This document shows positions 10,130-18,635 of a DNA stretch of 64,000 nucleotides, piece by piece. Every line of letters begins with the position of its first letter. Position 1 is the stretch's first letter. This DNA comes from Palsa-504 sp963839095. GTDB taxonomy: Bacteria > Actinomycetota > Actinomycetes > Streptosporangiales > Streptosporangiaceae. The DNA is taken from the NCBI GenBank assembly GCA_963839095.1, contig CAWIUF010000052.1, positions 1-64,000 of the forward strand, in the 5' to 3' direction. The notes beneath the pieces are model-generated. The model was given only the letters and a program-made list of their open reading frames with translations. It ran no database searches and was not told where the DNA came from. Position numbers and translations under genes: made by a program.

Positions 10130-11215
10130 TCACGCGGGCTCGTAGCCGGGCAGGCTGGCCAGCTGGGTCAGCAGCCACGGTGAGGTGAGGACCTTCAGCA
10201 GTCCCTGGACCTCGCGGGACGCGGCCAGCTTGGCCGGCATGACCAGGTCGAAACGCTCGGTGGCGAGCGGGATGAAGTCCAGGTTGTAGGCCAGCGCGGC
10301 CGGTTCGCTGGACACGCCCGCGTCGGCGAGGCGGCCCGCGACCGCGGCCGCGACCTGGAGATGCCCGGAGGCCTGGCTGTCGTAGCCCGGAAGCTCGGCC
10401 GGGGTCAGGCCCAGCCGCAGGCACTCCCGGTCCAGCAGGGTACGGGCTTGCGCGCCGGGCTCGCGGTTCACCAGCCGCAGCCCGAGCCGGGCCACGTCGC
10501 CCAGGCTGGTCACCGCGGTCCCGGGCCGGACTACCAGCCCCTCGCGCCAGGAGGCGAACCCGGCGACCTCAGCGCCGCCAGGAATGTCGGTCACGTCGAT
10601 CGGGGCGAGCTCGTCCGCGGGCCGGTGCACCCCGGCCACGTGGACCAGGCCGGCCGCCGCCAGCCGGATGGCCTCGCCGCTTCCGCACGGCCACCAGACG
10701 AACGCCACCGGCGGGTCCAGCAGGCTCAGCGGGGTCTCCAGCAGCGGCAGGGCCGGGTCGCAGCCGGCCACGACCAGGGTCGGCCGCGGCGGGCTGATCG
10801 GGCGCACCCGGACCTCGCCGGCCCCGGCCGCGAATGCCTCGGCGTGCCCCGGGACCAGGCCGCCCGCGGCATCGAAGCCGGTGCGGGCCGCCGTCTCGCC
10901 GCGCAGGGGCAGGGCCACGAACGTATCGCCGACGGTAGCGAGCGCGACCCGGGCACCCGGCCCGGCCGGCGCGACCGGGCGGGCCAGCACCGGGTCGGCG
11001 AGCTCGCCCCGGCCGAACAGTTCCTCGATCGTCATGCCCAGTGCCCCGGCCAGGCCGAGGGCGAGGCGTAGCGAAGGGTCGGAATTGCCCGACTCGACGG
11101 CGGACACCGCCTGCCGGGTGACGCCGGCCATGCCCGCCAGCTGCTGCTGGGACAGCCCGCGCGCCTGCCGTGCCATCCGCAGCGCGGTGCCGGCCGCCCA
11201 GGAGACTTCTGCCAT
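10130..11215 (-). CDS. XRE-type regulator fused to a periplasmic-binding-protein-like domain
   Basis: 361 residues. An N-terminal helix-turn-helix (RQARGLSQQQLAGMAGVTRQAVSAVESG, residues about 15-45, described by its key residues) is followed by a PBP-like ligand domain of the PF12727 type. That domain includes LVVAGCDPALPLLE, VAGVHRPAD, RLVNREPGAQARTLLDRECL, HLQVAAAVAGRLADAGV, and a final FIPLATERFDLVMP. Such fusions usually neighbour molybdenum genes and are thought to sense molybdate, molybdopterin or a related ligand; that is inference. Its location inside the hydroxylase island makes it the best candidate for a regulator of the minus-strand accessory genes or the whole island. Confidence 0.87.
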   Translation of the reverse strand: MAEVSWAAGTALRMARQARGLSQQQLAGMAGVTRQAVSAVESGNSDPSLRLALGLAGALGMTIEELFGRGELADPVLARPVAPAGPGARVALATVGDTFVALPLRGETAARTGFDAAGGLVPGHAEAFAAGAGEVRVRPISPPRPTLVVAGCDPALPLLETPLSLLDPPVAFVWWPCGSGEAIRLAAAGLVHVAGVHRPADELAPIDVTDIPGGAEVAGFASWREGLVVRPGTAVTSLGDVARLGLRLVNREPGAQARTLLDRECLRLGLTPAELPGYDSQASGHLQVAAAVAGRLADAGVSSEPAALAYNLDFIPLATERFDLVMPAKLAASREVQGLLKVLTSPWLLTQLASLPGYEPA

Positions 11216-11286
11216 GACCCCAGCGTAGCCGTCAGGCCTGGTAGGGCGGTGCTACGCCCCAGCCCCAGCGGGGCGGCGGGCTGGCG

Positions 11287-11532
11287 CTAGCCGAGGGAGG
11301 CCAGGCCGAGCAGGTCGACGCAGGTCCGGCCGCGGATCGTGGCGAAGACCATGAGCACGCTATCGCACGAGCGGCAGCGGACGACCGTGCCGGGCGCCCG
11401 CTGGTAGACGGCGAGCTCGGCGACCGGGCGGCCGGCGCCGCAGCTGCCGCAGACGCTGGTGGCACCGGTCATCTCGGTGCCGAAAACCTCCTGCAGCAGG
11501 CCGCCGATGGCGTTGCCGTCTACCGCGTCCAT
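11287..11532 (-). CDS. Small zinc-ribbon protein (DUF6510-like)
   Basis: 81 residues with two CxxC knuckles, VCGSCGAGR and VRCRSCDSV, spaced about 20 residues apart, as in a rubredoxin-like or zinc-ribbon fold. The N-terminus MDAVDGNAIGGLLQEVFG is typical of the small DUF6510 proteins that accompany sulfite-oxidase-like and ferredoxin-reductase-like genes in actinobacteria. Its ATG shares one base with the stop of the reductase gene (TGATG), so the two are translationally coupled. The function is unknown; metal binding is inferred from the cysteines. Confidence 0.8.
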   Translation of the reverse strand: MDAVDGNAIGGLLQEVFGTEMTGATSVCGSCGAGRPVAELAVYQRAPGTVVRCRSCDSVLMVFATIRGRTCVDLLGLASLG

Positions 11533-12275
11533 CAGGTTCCTCCCGTTGCGCCGAACCGCTCGGTCTTCACCCGCTCCGGCCGGTAGCCGGACTGCACCAG
11601 GGCCTGCGACACCGCCTCGACGAAGCTGGTCGGACCGCATGCGTAGGCCAGCGGCATCGCGTCGGCTGGCCAGGCCACCTCGGCGAGCAGGGCCGCGTCC
11701 GCTCGCCGCGCGTACCCGGCCCAGCCTGGCGGCTGCTGACGGGTCAGGGTATGGATGACCTCGACGCCGCGGCCGGGCCGGCCCAGTTCGGCCTGGTAGA
11801 TCACGTCGTCCAGCGTCCGGGACGAATACAGCAGCCGGACCGGGACCGTGCTGCCGGTACGTTCGCGGTGCCGCAGGATCGATCGCAGCGGCACGATGCC
11901 CGACCCGCCGGCCAGCAGCAACAGCGGGCCGCCGTCCTCGGGTTCCCAGACGAAGTAGCCGCCGATCGGCCCGCGCAGCTCGAGGTCATCCCCGGCCCGC
12001 AGCTCGTCGGTGAGATAAGGCGAGACCTCGCCGTCGTCGAGGCGCTCGACGGTGATCGCGACCGGCTCGCCGGGCGCTGACGCGATCGAGTAGGACCGCT
12101 CGGCGACGTAGCCGTCCTCGGCGGTCAGCCGGATGTCCAGGTGCTGGCCCGCCTGGTGGCCGGGCCAGTCCGGCACGTCGAGCGTGAGCGTCCGCACCGA
12201 GGCGGTCTCGACGGCGACCGCGCTGACCTTGGCGACCTGCCAGGTCAGTCGCCTGCGTAGCGCTGTTCCCGCCAT
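11532..12275 (-). CDS. FAD/NAD-binding ferredoxin-reductase-type oxidoreductase
   Basis: 247 residues. It has the flavin-binding RSYSIAS motif (RxYS) with GQHLDIRL before it, a phosphate/NAD-binding glycine loop LLLAGGSGIVPLRSILRH, and the terminal CGPTSFVEAV segment of the ferredoxin-NADP reductase superfamily. There is no ferredoxin domain, so a separate partner carries the electrons. The ATG at 12275 has GGAG five bases upstream. The gene overlaps the sulfite-oxidase-like gene before it by about 30 bases and is coupled to the zinc-ribbon gene after it, suggesting a three-gene redox unit. Confidence 0.9.
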   Translation of the reverse strand: MAGTALRRRLTWQVAKVSAVAVETASVRTLTLDVPDWPGHQAGQHLDIRLTAEDGYVAERSYSIASAPGEPVAITVERLDDGEVSPYLTDELRAGDDLELRGPIGGYFVWEPEDGGPLLLLAGGSGIVPLRSILRHRERTGSTVPVRLLYSSRTLDDVIYQAELGRPGRGVEVIHTLTRQQPPGWAGYARRADAALLAEVAWPADAMPLAYACGPTSFVEAVSQALVQSGYRPERVKTERFGATGGT

Positions 12276-12850
12276 GGGTCTCCGTAGATGTGGTAGCCGT
12301 AGTTCTCCCAGAAACCCGGGTCGTTCGTATCGCGCAGCTCCAGGCTGCGCACCCACTTGGCGCTCTTCCAGAAGTACAGGTGCGGGACGAGCAGCCGCGC
12401 CGGCCCGCCATGCTCAGGTGCCAGCGGCTGGCCGCCGTAAGCGTAGGCCACCCAGGCCTTGCCGCCCGTCAGGTCTGCCACCGGCAGGTTAGTGGTGTAA
12501 CCGCCGTCGCAGTGGGCCATCGCGAACGGGCCGTCGTGTCCGGCCAGGTCCAGCAGCGTGTCCACCGACACGCCCTGCCAGGCTGTGTCGAACTTCGTCC
12601 ATTTCGTGACGCAGTGGATATCGACTGTCACGTCCTGGCTCGGCAGGGCGCGGAACTCGGCCCAGTTCCAGGTCTTCTGCCGCCCGCTGCGGCCGATGGA
12701 GAAACTCCAGCGATCCAGGGCCGTGTGCGGGGTCGGGCCGGCCGACAGGACCGGGAAGTCCTTGGTCACGTACTGGCCGGGCGGAACCCGGCCCGCGTTC
12801 TCGGCCGGCTCCTGGCGCCGGCGGTGGAATCCGCGCGCAATAGGGCTCAT
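12245..12850 (-). CDS. Sulfite-oxidase-like molybdopterin oxidoreductase
   Basis: 201 residues matching the compact oxidoreductase molybdopterin-binding domain. The cysteine that ligates molybdenum is in DIHCVTKW. Other family signatures are GPARLLVPHLYFWKSAKWVRSLEL and FWENYGYHIYGDPW. There is no twin-arginine signal and no dimerisation domain, so it is probably cytoplasmic. The physiological substrate of this family is unknown; sulfite is only a guess from the name. Upstream ATGs at 12859 and 12862 are alternatives; 12850 has the most usual distance to the AAGGG purine run. It is the first gene of the minus-strand triad. Confidence 0.9.
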   Translation of the reverse strand: MSPIARGFHRRRQEPAENAGRVPPGQYVTKDFPVLSAGPTPHTALDRWSFSIGRSGRQKTWNWAEFRALPSQDVTVDIHCVTKWTKFDTAWQGVSVDTLLDLAGHDGPFAMAHCDGGYTTNLPVADLTGGKAWVAYAYGGQPLAPEHGGPARLLVPHLYFWKSAKWVRSLELRDTNDPGFWENYGYHIYGDPWREQRYAGD

Positions 12851-12960
12851 GGCGGCCATCATCCCTTATCGCCAGGTCCGGCGATACCGGTGCGCATGGC
12901 AACACGATAGATGCTCCCGCGGCGACTGCATCCGGCCTATCCGCAGATTCCGATGAACCG

Positions 12961-12996
12961 GCAAGCACCAATTGCGCCACGCAAGTACTGATTGCG
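12961..12996. promoter_or_regulatory. 16-bp direct repeat, probable regulator site between divergent operons
   Basis: This is the most structured part of the 310-bp divergent region. GCAAGCACCAATTGCG and GCAAGTACTGATTGCG differ at three positions and start 20 bp apart, about two helical turns. The second copy overlaps TTGCGC-N5-AAGTACTGATTGCG, which resembles the element at 24091. A TATAAA box lies at 13064-13069 on the way to the plus-strand operon. The remainder of the gap shows nothing else clear. Confidence 0.5.
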
Positions 12997-13160
12997 GAAA
13001 GCGGTATCCGGCGGTCAATGGGGATCGCGTCCAGGGTCCTGAGCAGGGAATTATTTCGCTGTGTATAAAAACGGGACCCGGGTTGGTACTGGTGCTTAGG
13101 CGCCTGGTAGTCCTAGGTTTGCCAGAGGAATGCGTCCCGTTCGCTAGGGGAGGAAATCGC

Positions 13161-13628
13161 GTGGCAGAGATTACCGTCAGCGTCGATGGGGTGAAGTACT
13201 CGGATCACGTCGAGCCCCGGTTGCTGCTTGTCCACTATCTAAGGGAAGTCGTGGGCAAGACGGGCACGCCCATCGGGTGCGACACGTCTAACTGCGGCGC
13301 CTGCACCGTGCTGCTGAACGGCGAGTCGGTCAAGAGTTGCGCTGTCCTGGCCGTGCAGGCCGACGGCGCGGAGATCACCACGATCCAGGGCCTGGCGAAC
13401 GGAGGCCTGCATCCGATCCAGCGCGCCTTCCACGAGGAGCACGCGCTGCAGTGCGGGTACTGCACACCAGGGATGATCATGGCGACCTCGGACCTGCTCC
13501 GGGAGAACCCGAGCCCCAGCGACGAGGAGATCCGCGAGGGCCTGGAAGGCAACCTGTGCCGCTGCACCGGCTATGAGAACATCGTCCGCGCCGTCCGGCG
13601 CGCCGCCCAGGCGGGAGTGAGCGAATGA
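13161..13628 (+). CDS. Xanthine-oxidase-family small 2Fe-2S subunit, copy 2
   Basis: 155-residue iron-sulfur subunit. The plant-type cluster is CDTSNCGACTVLLNG, and the second cluster is CGYCTPGM with CRCTGYENIV. The GTG start has an excellent ribosome site (GGGGAGGAA) six to eight bases upstream, better than that of any other gene in the island. Its TGA overlaps the ATG of the large subunit. In this second operon the order is S-L-M, unlike copy 1. It is closely similar to the copy 1 chain along its length, so the two probably arose by duplication. Confidence 0.93.
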   Translation: MAEITVSVDGVKYSDHVEPRLLLVHYLREVVGKTGTPIGCDTSNCGACTVLLNGESVKSCAVLAVQADGAEITTIQGLANGGLHPIQRAFHEEHALQCGYCTPGMIMATSDLLRENPSPSDEEIREGLEGNLCRCTGYENIVRAVRRAAQAGVSE

Positions 13629-16088
13629 CCGCGACCGAGGCCGAGGTGACCACGGGCGAGCTCGGCAAGGCCCGCCTGCGCAAGGAGGACGAGCGCCTCA
13701 TCACCGGCCAGACCAACTGGACCGACAACATCCAGCTGCCGGGGATGCTGCACATCGCCTTCCTGCGCAGCCCGTACGCCCATGCCCGGATCACCTCGGT
13801 CGACGTCAGCGCGGCCAGGAACGAGCCCGGCGTGATCGCCGCCTACTCCGGCGCGGACTTCGCCGATGAGCAGGGCAGCCTGCCCTGCGCCTGGCCGGTC
13901 ACCCCGGACATCGTGATCCCGGCCCACCCGCCGATGGCGGTCGACGAGGTCCGCTACGTGGGCGAGGCGGTGGCCTGCGTGGTGGCCCGTGACCGGTACT
14001 CCGCGGCCGACGCGCTGGCCGCCATCGAGGTCGACTACGAGCAGCTCCCGCCGGTGCTGGACATGCGTCAGGCCATCTTGCCCGACTCGCCAAAGGTTCA
14101 TGAGGCCGGTAACCAGAGCTTTGACTTCGTCTTCCCCCAGGGTGACCTGGACGCGGCCTTCCGGGATGCGCCGGTGGTCATCGAGCGCACCTACCGCCAG
14201 CAGCGGCTGATCCCGGCGGCGATGGAGCCGCGTGCGGTGGTCTGCTCGGTCGTGGGCGGAGAGTTCACGCTCTGGTCGGCAACGCAGATCCCGCACATCC
14301 TGCGCGTCATGCTGGCCCTGGTCACCGGCATCGCGGAGCAGAACATCCGGGTCATCGCGCCCGATGTCGGCGGCGGGTTCGGATCGAAGCTGCAGGTCAC
14401 CGCCGAAGAGGTGCTGGCCGTGCTGATCGCCCGGAAGCTGGGGCGGCCGGTCAAGTGGACTGAGTCCCGCAGCGAGGGCAACATGACCGTGCACCACGGC
14501 CGGGACCAGTGGCAGACGCTGCGGCTCGCCGCCGACCGTGACGGCCGGATCCGCGGCCTGGACGTCGACCTGCTGGCCGACATGGGAGCCTACCTGATGC
14601 TGGTCACGCCGGGCGTGCCCATCCTCGGGGCGTTCATGTTCCCGGGCATCTACAAGATGGACGCGTACCGGTTCCGGTGCCGGGGCATCTTCACGACCAA
14701 GATGCCGACCGACGCCTACCGCGGCGCGGGCCGCCCCGAGGCCACCTTCGCCATCGAGCGGCTGATGGACGAGCTGGCCGTCGAGCTCGGCATGGAGCCC
14801 CTCGCCCTCCGGGAGCGGAACTGGATCAAGCACGAGGAGTTCCCGTTTACCACCGTCGCGGGCCTGACCTACGACTCGGGCAACTACGAGGCGGCCACGG
14901 CCAAGGCCAAGGAACTGTTCGGCTACGACGCGCTGCGCGAGGAGCAGCAGCGGCGGCGGGCCAGTGACGACCCGGTCCAGCTCGGCATCGGCATTTCCAC
15001 CTTCACCGAGATGTGCGGGCTGGCGCCGTCCCGGGTGGTCGGCTCGCTGGCCTACGGCGCGGGCGGCTGGGAGCACGCGTCGATCCGGATGCTGCCCACC
15101 GGCAAGGTCGAGGTCGTCACCGGATCCAGCGCGCACGGCCAGGGGCACGAGACGGCGTGGAGCCAGATCGTGGCCGACCAGCTCGGCGTGCCGTTCGAGG
15201 ACATCAGGGTGCTGCACGGCGATACCCAGATCTCCCCCCGAGGCCTCGACACCTACGGATCGCGTTCTCTCGCGGTCGGCGGGATGGCGCTGGTCGCGGC
15301 GTGCGACAAGGTCATCGACAAGGCCAAGGTCATCGCGGCCGGCCTGCTCGAGGCCTCGGCCGATGACCTGGAATGGACACCGGGCCGCTTCTCGGTCCGC
15401 GGTGACCCGGACAAGGGCGTCACGATCGCCGAGATAGCGCTGGCTACCTTCTTCGCGCACAACACACCCGAAGGCGTCGAGCCGAGCATCGACGCCGAGG
15501 CCACCTACGACCCGGACAACTTCTCCTTCCCGCACGGTACCCACCTGTGCGCGACCGAGGTCGACACCGAGACCGGCTTCGTCACGATCCGCTCCTACGT
15601 CTGCGTCGACGACATCGGCGTGGCGGTCAACCCGATCATCGTCGAGGGCCAGGTGCACGGCGGTCTCGCCCAGGGCATCGCGCAGGCCCTGTACGAGGAG
15701 GCGGTCTACGACGACGACGGCAACCTGGTCACCAGCACGCTGGCGGACTATCTGGTTCCGTCCGCCAGCTGACCTGCCGTCCTACGTCACCGACCGCACC
15801 GAGAGCCGGGCGGCCAACCGGCTGGGCGTCAAGGGCGTCGGCGAGGCGGGCACGATCGCCTCGACCCCGGCGGTCGTCAACGCGATCGTCGACGCGCTGC
15901 GACCCCTTGGCATCAACGACATCGTGATGCCGTGCACCCCCGAGCGGGTCTGGCGGGCGATCCAGGACGCCCGCGGCGGCGATCAGGCCAGCGCGGCTGA
16001 GCAGCATGCGGCCCGGCAGAGCGACCAGACCCAGGGCAACAGCCCGCAGGGCGTCGACACGCCCGACCAGACCGGAGGTGCCGCATGA
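13625..16088 (+). pseudogene. Xanthine-oxidase-family large (molybdenum) subunit, copy 2, frame broken near the 3' end
   Basis: Large molybdenum subunit, 715 residues open from the ATG and then a stop at 15770-15772. Visible motifs are RKEDERLITGQTNWTDN, APDVGGGFGSK, AYRGAGRPEATFAIER and HGQGHETAW. Just past the stop the next frame continues as DLPSYVTDRTESRAANRLGV and GVGEAGTIASTPAVV, which holds the catalytic glutamate, and ends at 16088 exactly overlapping the medium-subunit ATG. The bases AGCT before GAC at 15771 are one too many for an open frame, so a single inserted base explains everything. If the break were real, the product would lack the last 105 residues and the active-site glutamate and would be inactive. 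Confidence 0.87.
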
Positions 16089-16942
16089 TCCCGGCCAAGT
16101 TCGACTACGTCCGACCGGGCTCGCTGGACGAGGCGGTCACGGCCCTGGCCGACGGCGGCGACGACGCCAAGGTCATCGCGGGCGGGCAGAGCCTGCTCCC
16201 GCTGCTGCGGCTGCGGCTGGCCTACCCCGAGCTGCTCGTCGACGTGGGCGCCCTGGACGAGCTGCGCGGCGTCACCGACGCCGGGGACGCGCTGGTGATC
16301 GGCGCCCGGACGACGCACTACCAGCTGGTCCATGACCCGCTGGTAGCCGAGCACTGCGGGCTGCTGGCGCAGGCCACCGGCACCGTGGCCGACCCGGCGA
16401 TCCGGCACCGCGGCACGCTGGGCGGCGCCCTCGTGCACGCCGACCCGGCCGGCGACCTGCCCGCGGTCGTGCTGGCCCTGGACGCCACCCTGGTCGCCCG
16501 CGGGCCGGGCGGGGAACGTGAGATCGCGGCAGCGGACTTCTTCGTCGACTACCTGACCTCCAGCCTGGCGCCGGACGAGATCCTGACCGCGGTCCGGATA
16601 CCCAAGCTCGGATCCGGCTGGGGTTACCGGTACGAGAAGTTCCACCGGACCGCCCAGTCCTGGGCCACCGTCGGCGTGGCCGCGCTGGTCCGCCGGTCCA
16701 ACGGATCGGTTGCCGAGGCCAGGATCGGGCTGACGAACATGGGCACCACGCCGCTGCGGGCCACCGCCGCGGAGAGTGCCGTGGCCGGCGCGGAGGCCAG
16801 CCGGGATGCGCTCCGGGCCGCGGCCGCCCACGCGGACGAAGGCGCGAATCCGCCTGCCGACCTGCATGGAGCGCCCGACTACCGGCGGCACCTGGCCCGG
16901 GTCCTGACCGGAAGGGCGCTAGCCGCGGCTGCCGGAATCTGA
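16085..16942 (+). CDS. Xanthine-oxidase-family FAD-binding medium subunit, copy 2
   Basis: 285-residue FAD subunit. The flavin-binding segments are AGGQSLLPLLRLRLA and TLGGALVHADPAGDLPA, and the C-terminal domain ends YRRHLARVLTGRAL. The start ATG overlaps the reconstructed stop of the large-subunit gene. A PadR-family regulator begins six bases after its stop, so regulator and enzyme are probably co-transcribed. Confidence 0.92.
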   Translation: MIPAKFDYVRPGSLDEAVTALADGGDDAKVIAGGQSLLPLLRLRLAYPELLVDVGALDELRGVTDAGDALVIGARTTHYQLVHDPLVAEHCGLLAQATGTVADPAIRHRGTLGGALVHADPAGDLPAVVLALDATLVARGPGGEREIAAADFFVDYLTSSLAPDEILTAVRIPKLGSGWGYRYEKFHRTAQSWATVGVAALVRRSNGSVAEARIGLTNMGTTPLRATAAESAVAGAEASRDALRAAAAHADEGANPPADLHGAPDYRRHLARVLTGRALAAAAGI

Positions 16943-16948
16943 CCCTGG

Positions 16949-17572
16949 ATGATGACCGTCGCTGCCGATGAGCACGCTGACGACCCGAGCGCGGGCGAGC
17001 GCAAGCTGTCGCTGGCCGAATGGCTGGTGCTGTGCCTCGTCCGCGAAGGGCCAGCTCACGGCCATGGCCTGGCCGGGCTGCTAGCGCGCGGCGGCAGCCT
17101 CGGCCAGATCTGGCCGGTTCCCCGGGCGACGGTTTACCGCATCCTGCAGCGGCTGGAACTCCTGGGCCTGATCCGGGCGACGGGAGAACAGCGGCCCAAC
17201 CCGGAGGGACCGGTTCGCTCGGTCTACACGGTCACTCCGGCAGGCCAGGCCGCCGCGCAGGCCTGGCTGGGCACGCCCGCGGAACACTCCAGGGACGTCA
17301 TGTCCGAGCTGATGCTCAAGCTCGCGCTGCTCGACCGGGCCGGGGCCGATTCGCGGGCCCTGGTCCGGGCTCAGTACGACCGGCTGCTTCCCCTGGCCGC
17401 CGCGCTCGATGATCGCCTGAGTGCCACCACGGGATTCGAGCACACGCTGGTCTTGTGGCGATGCGAGGCGATGACGGCCACCATGCAGTTCCTGCAGGCC
17501 CTGACCGAGAGCCAGGAACCCCCGGCCGCTCACCAGGCGGCCACCGCACCCGCACTGAGCGGCCAGGGATGA
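16949..17572 (+). CDS. PadR-family transcriptional regulator
   Basis: 207 residues. The N-terminal winged helix is recognisable: LSLAEWLVLCLVREGPAHGHGLAGLL, then PRATVYRILQRLELLGLIRATGEQ with the usual wing SVYTVTPAGQAAAQAWL (given as key segments). The C-terminal part with DVMSELMLKLALLDRAG and ALDDRLSATTGFEHTLVLWRCE is helical, as in the Vir_act_alpha_C dimerisation domain. A closely related protein is encoded at 19640-20216. Members of this family repress nearby genes and respond to small aromatic or other ligands. Its place at the end of operon 2 makes local control of the hydroxylase genes likely. Confidence 0.88.
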   Translation: MMTVAADEHADDPSAGERKLSLAEWLVLCLVREGPAHGHGLAGLLARGGSLGQIWPVPRATVYRILQRLELLGLIRATGEQRPNPEGPVRSVYTVTPAGQAAAQAWLGTPAEHSRDVMSELMLKLALLDRAGADSRALVRAQYDRLLPLAAALDDRLSATTGFEHTLVLWRCEAMTATMQFLQALTESQEPPAAHQAATAPALSGQG

Positions 17573-17599
17573 AGCGCCCGGAGCTGAGGACATGAGGAC

Positions 17600-18589
17600 A
17601 TGCTGACCGACTCCTTCGGCCGCGTCGCGACGGATCTGCGGGTGTCACTGACCGACCGGTGCAGCCTGCGCTGCTCGTACTGCATGCCCGCCGATGGCCT
17701 GGACTGGCTGCCCGGTCCCGCTCTGCTGACCGACGGCGAGGTCACCCGGCTGATCTCCGTTGCGGTCCGGCGGCTGGGGATCACCGAGGTCCGGTTTACC
17801 GGCGGCGAACCGCTGCTGCGCCGCGGCTTGCCCAGCCTCGTCGCCGCGACGGCGGCGCTGGACCCGCGGCCCGAGATCTCGCTGACTACCAACGGCATCG
17901 GGCTCGCCCGGCTGGCCGGGCCGCTGCATGCGGCCGGGCTGGACCGGCTGAACGCCTCGCTCGACACCCTGTCCCGCGAGACGTTCGTGACGCTGGCCCG
18001 CCGGGACCGCCTGTCTGACGTGCTGGCCGGCCTGACCGCCGCCGCGGCCGCCGGGCTCGCCCCGGTCAAGGTCAACGCCGTCCTCCTGCGCGGAATCAAC
18101 GACCACGAGGCTCCCGCCCTGCTGCGGTTCTGCCTGGACCGCGGCTACCAGCTCCGGTTCATCGAGCAGATGCCCCTCGACGCCCAGCACGGCTGGCGCC
18201 GCGCGGACATGGTCACCGCCGACGAGATCCTCGCCTCGCTGTCCGCCGAGTTCACCCTCACCGCCGATGACCCGGATCTGCGGGGATCCGCGCCCGCCGA
18301 GCGATTCCTGGTCGACGGCGGGCCCGCGCATGTCGGCGTGATCGGGTCGGTCACCCGGCCCTTCTGCGGATCCTGCAACCGGGTCCGGCTGACCGCCGAC
18401 GGGCAGATCCGCAACTGCCTGTTCGCGACCGCCGAAATCGACCTGCGTACCCCGCTCCGCGCAGGCGCCAGCGACGACGACCTGGCCGCTCTCTGGCGCC
18501 GCGCCGTCGCCGTCAAGCTGCCCGGTCACGGAATCAACGATCCCGGATTCCTCCAGCCCGCCCGCCCCATGTCAGCCATCGGCGGCTGA
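17600..18589 (+). CDS. moaA: GTP 3',8-cyclase MoaA
   Basis: 329-residue radical-SAM enzyme for the first step of molybdopterin synthesis (GTP to 3',8-cyclo-7,8-dihydro-GTP). The radical-SAM cluster is CSLRCSYC at residues 21-28, followed by FTGGEPLLR. The second cluster is in FCGSCNRVRLTADGQIRNC. The protein ends in SAIGG, the C-terminal double glycine required for activity in MoaA. The ATG lies 27 bases after the PadR gene with a GGAC-type ribosome site only. Being in the island, it may be a dedicated copy that raises cofactor supply when the hydroxylases are made; whether another copy exists elsewhere cannot be seen. Confidence 0.95.
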   Translation: MLTDSFGRVATDLRVSLTDRCSLRCSYCMPADGLDWLPGPALLTDGEVTRLISVAVRRLGITEVRFTGGEPLLRRGLPSLVAATAALDPRPEISLTTNGIGLARLAGPLHAAGLDRLNASLDTLSRETFVTLARRDRLSDVLAGLTAAAAAGLAPVKVNAVLLRGINDHEAPALLRFCLDRGYQLRFIEQMPLDAQHGWRRADMVTADEILASLSAEFTLTADDPDLRGSAPAERFLVDGGPAHVGVIGSVTRPFCGSCNRVRLTADGQIRNCLFATAEIDLRTPLRAGASDDDLAALWRRAVAVKLPGHGINDPGFLQPARPMSAIGG

Positions 18590-18635
18590 CCCGTTCAGCC
18601 CGCATGGCCCCGGTTCGCCGTGGCCGTAGGCAGTG

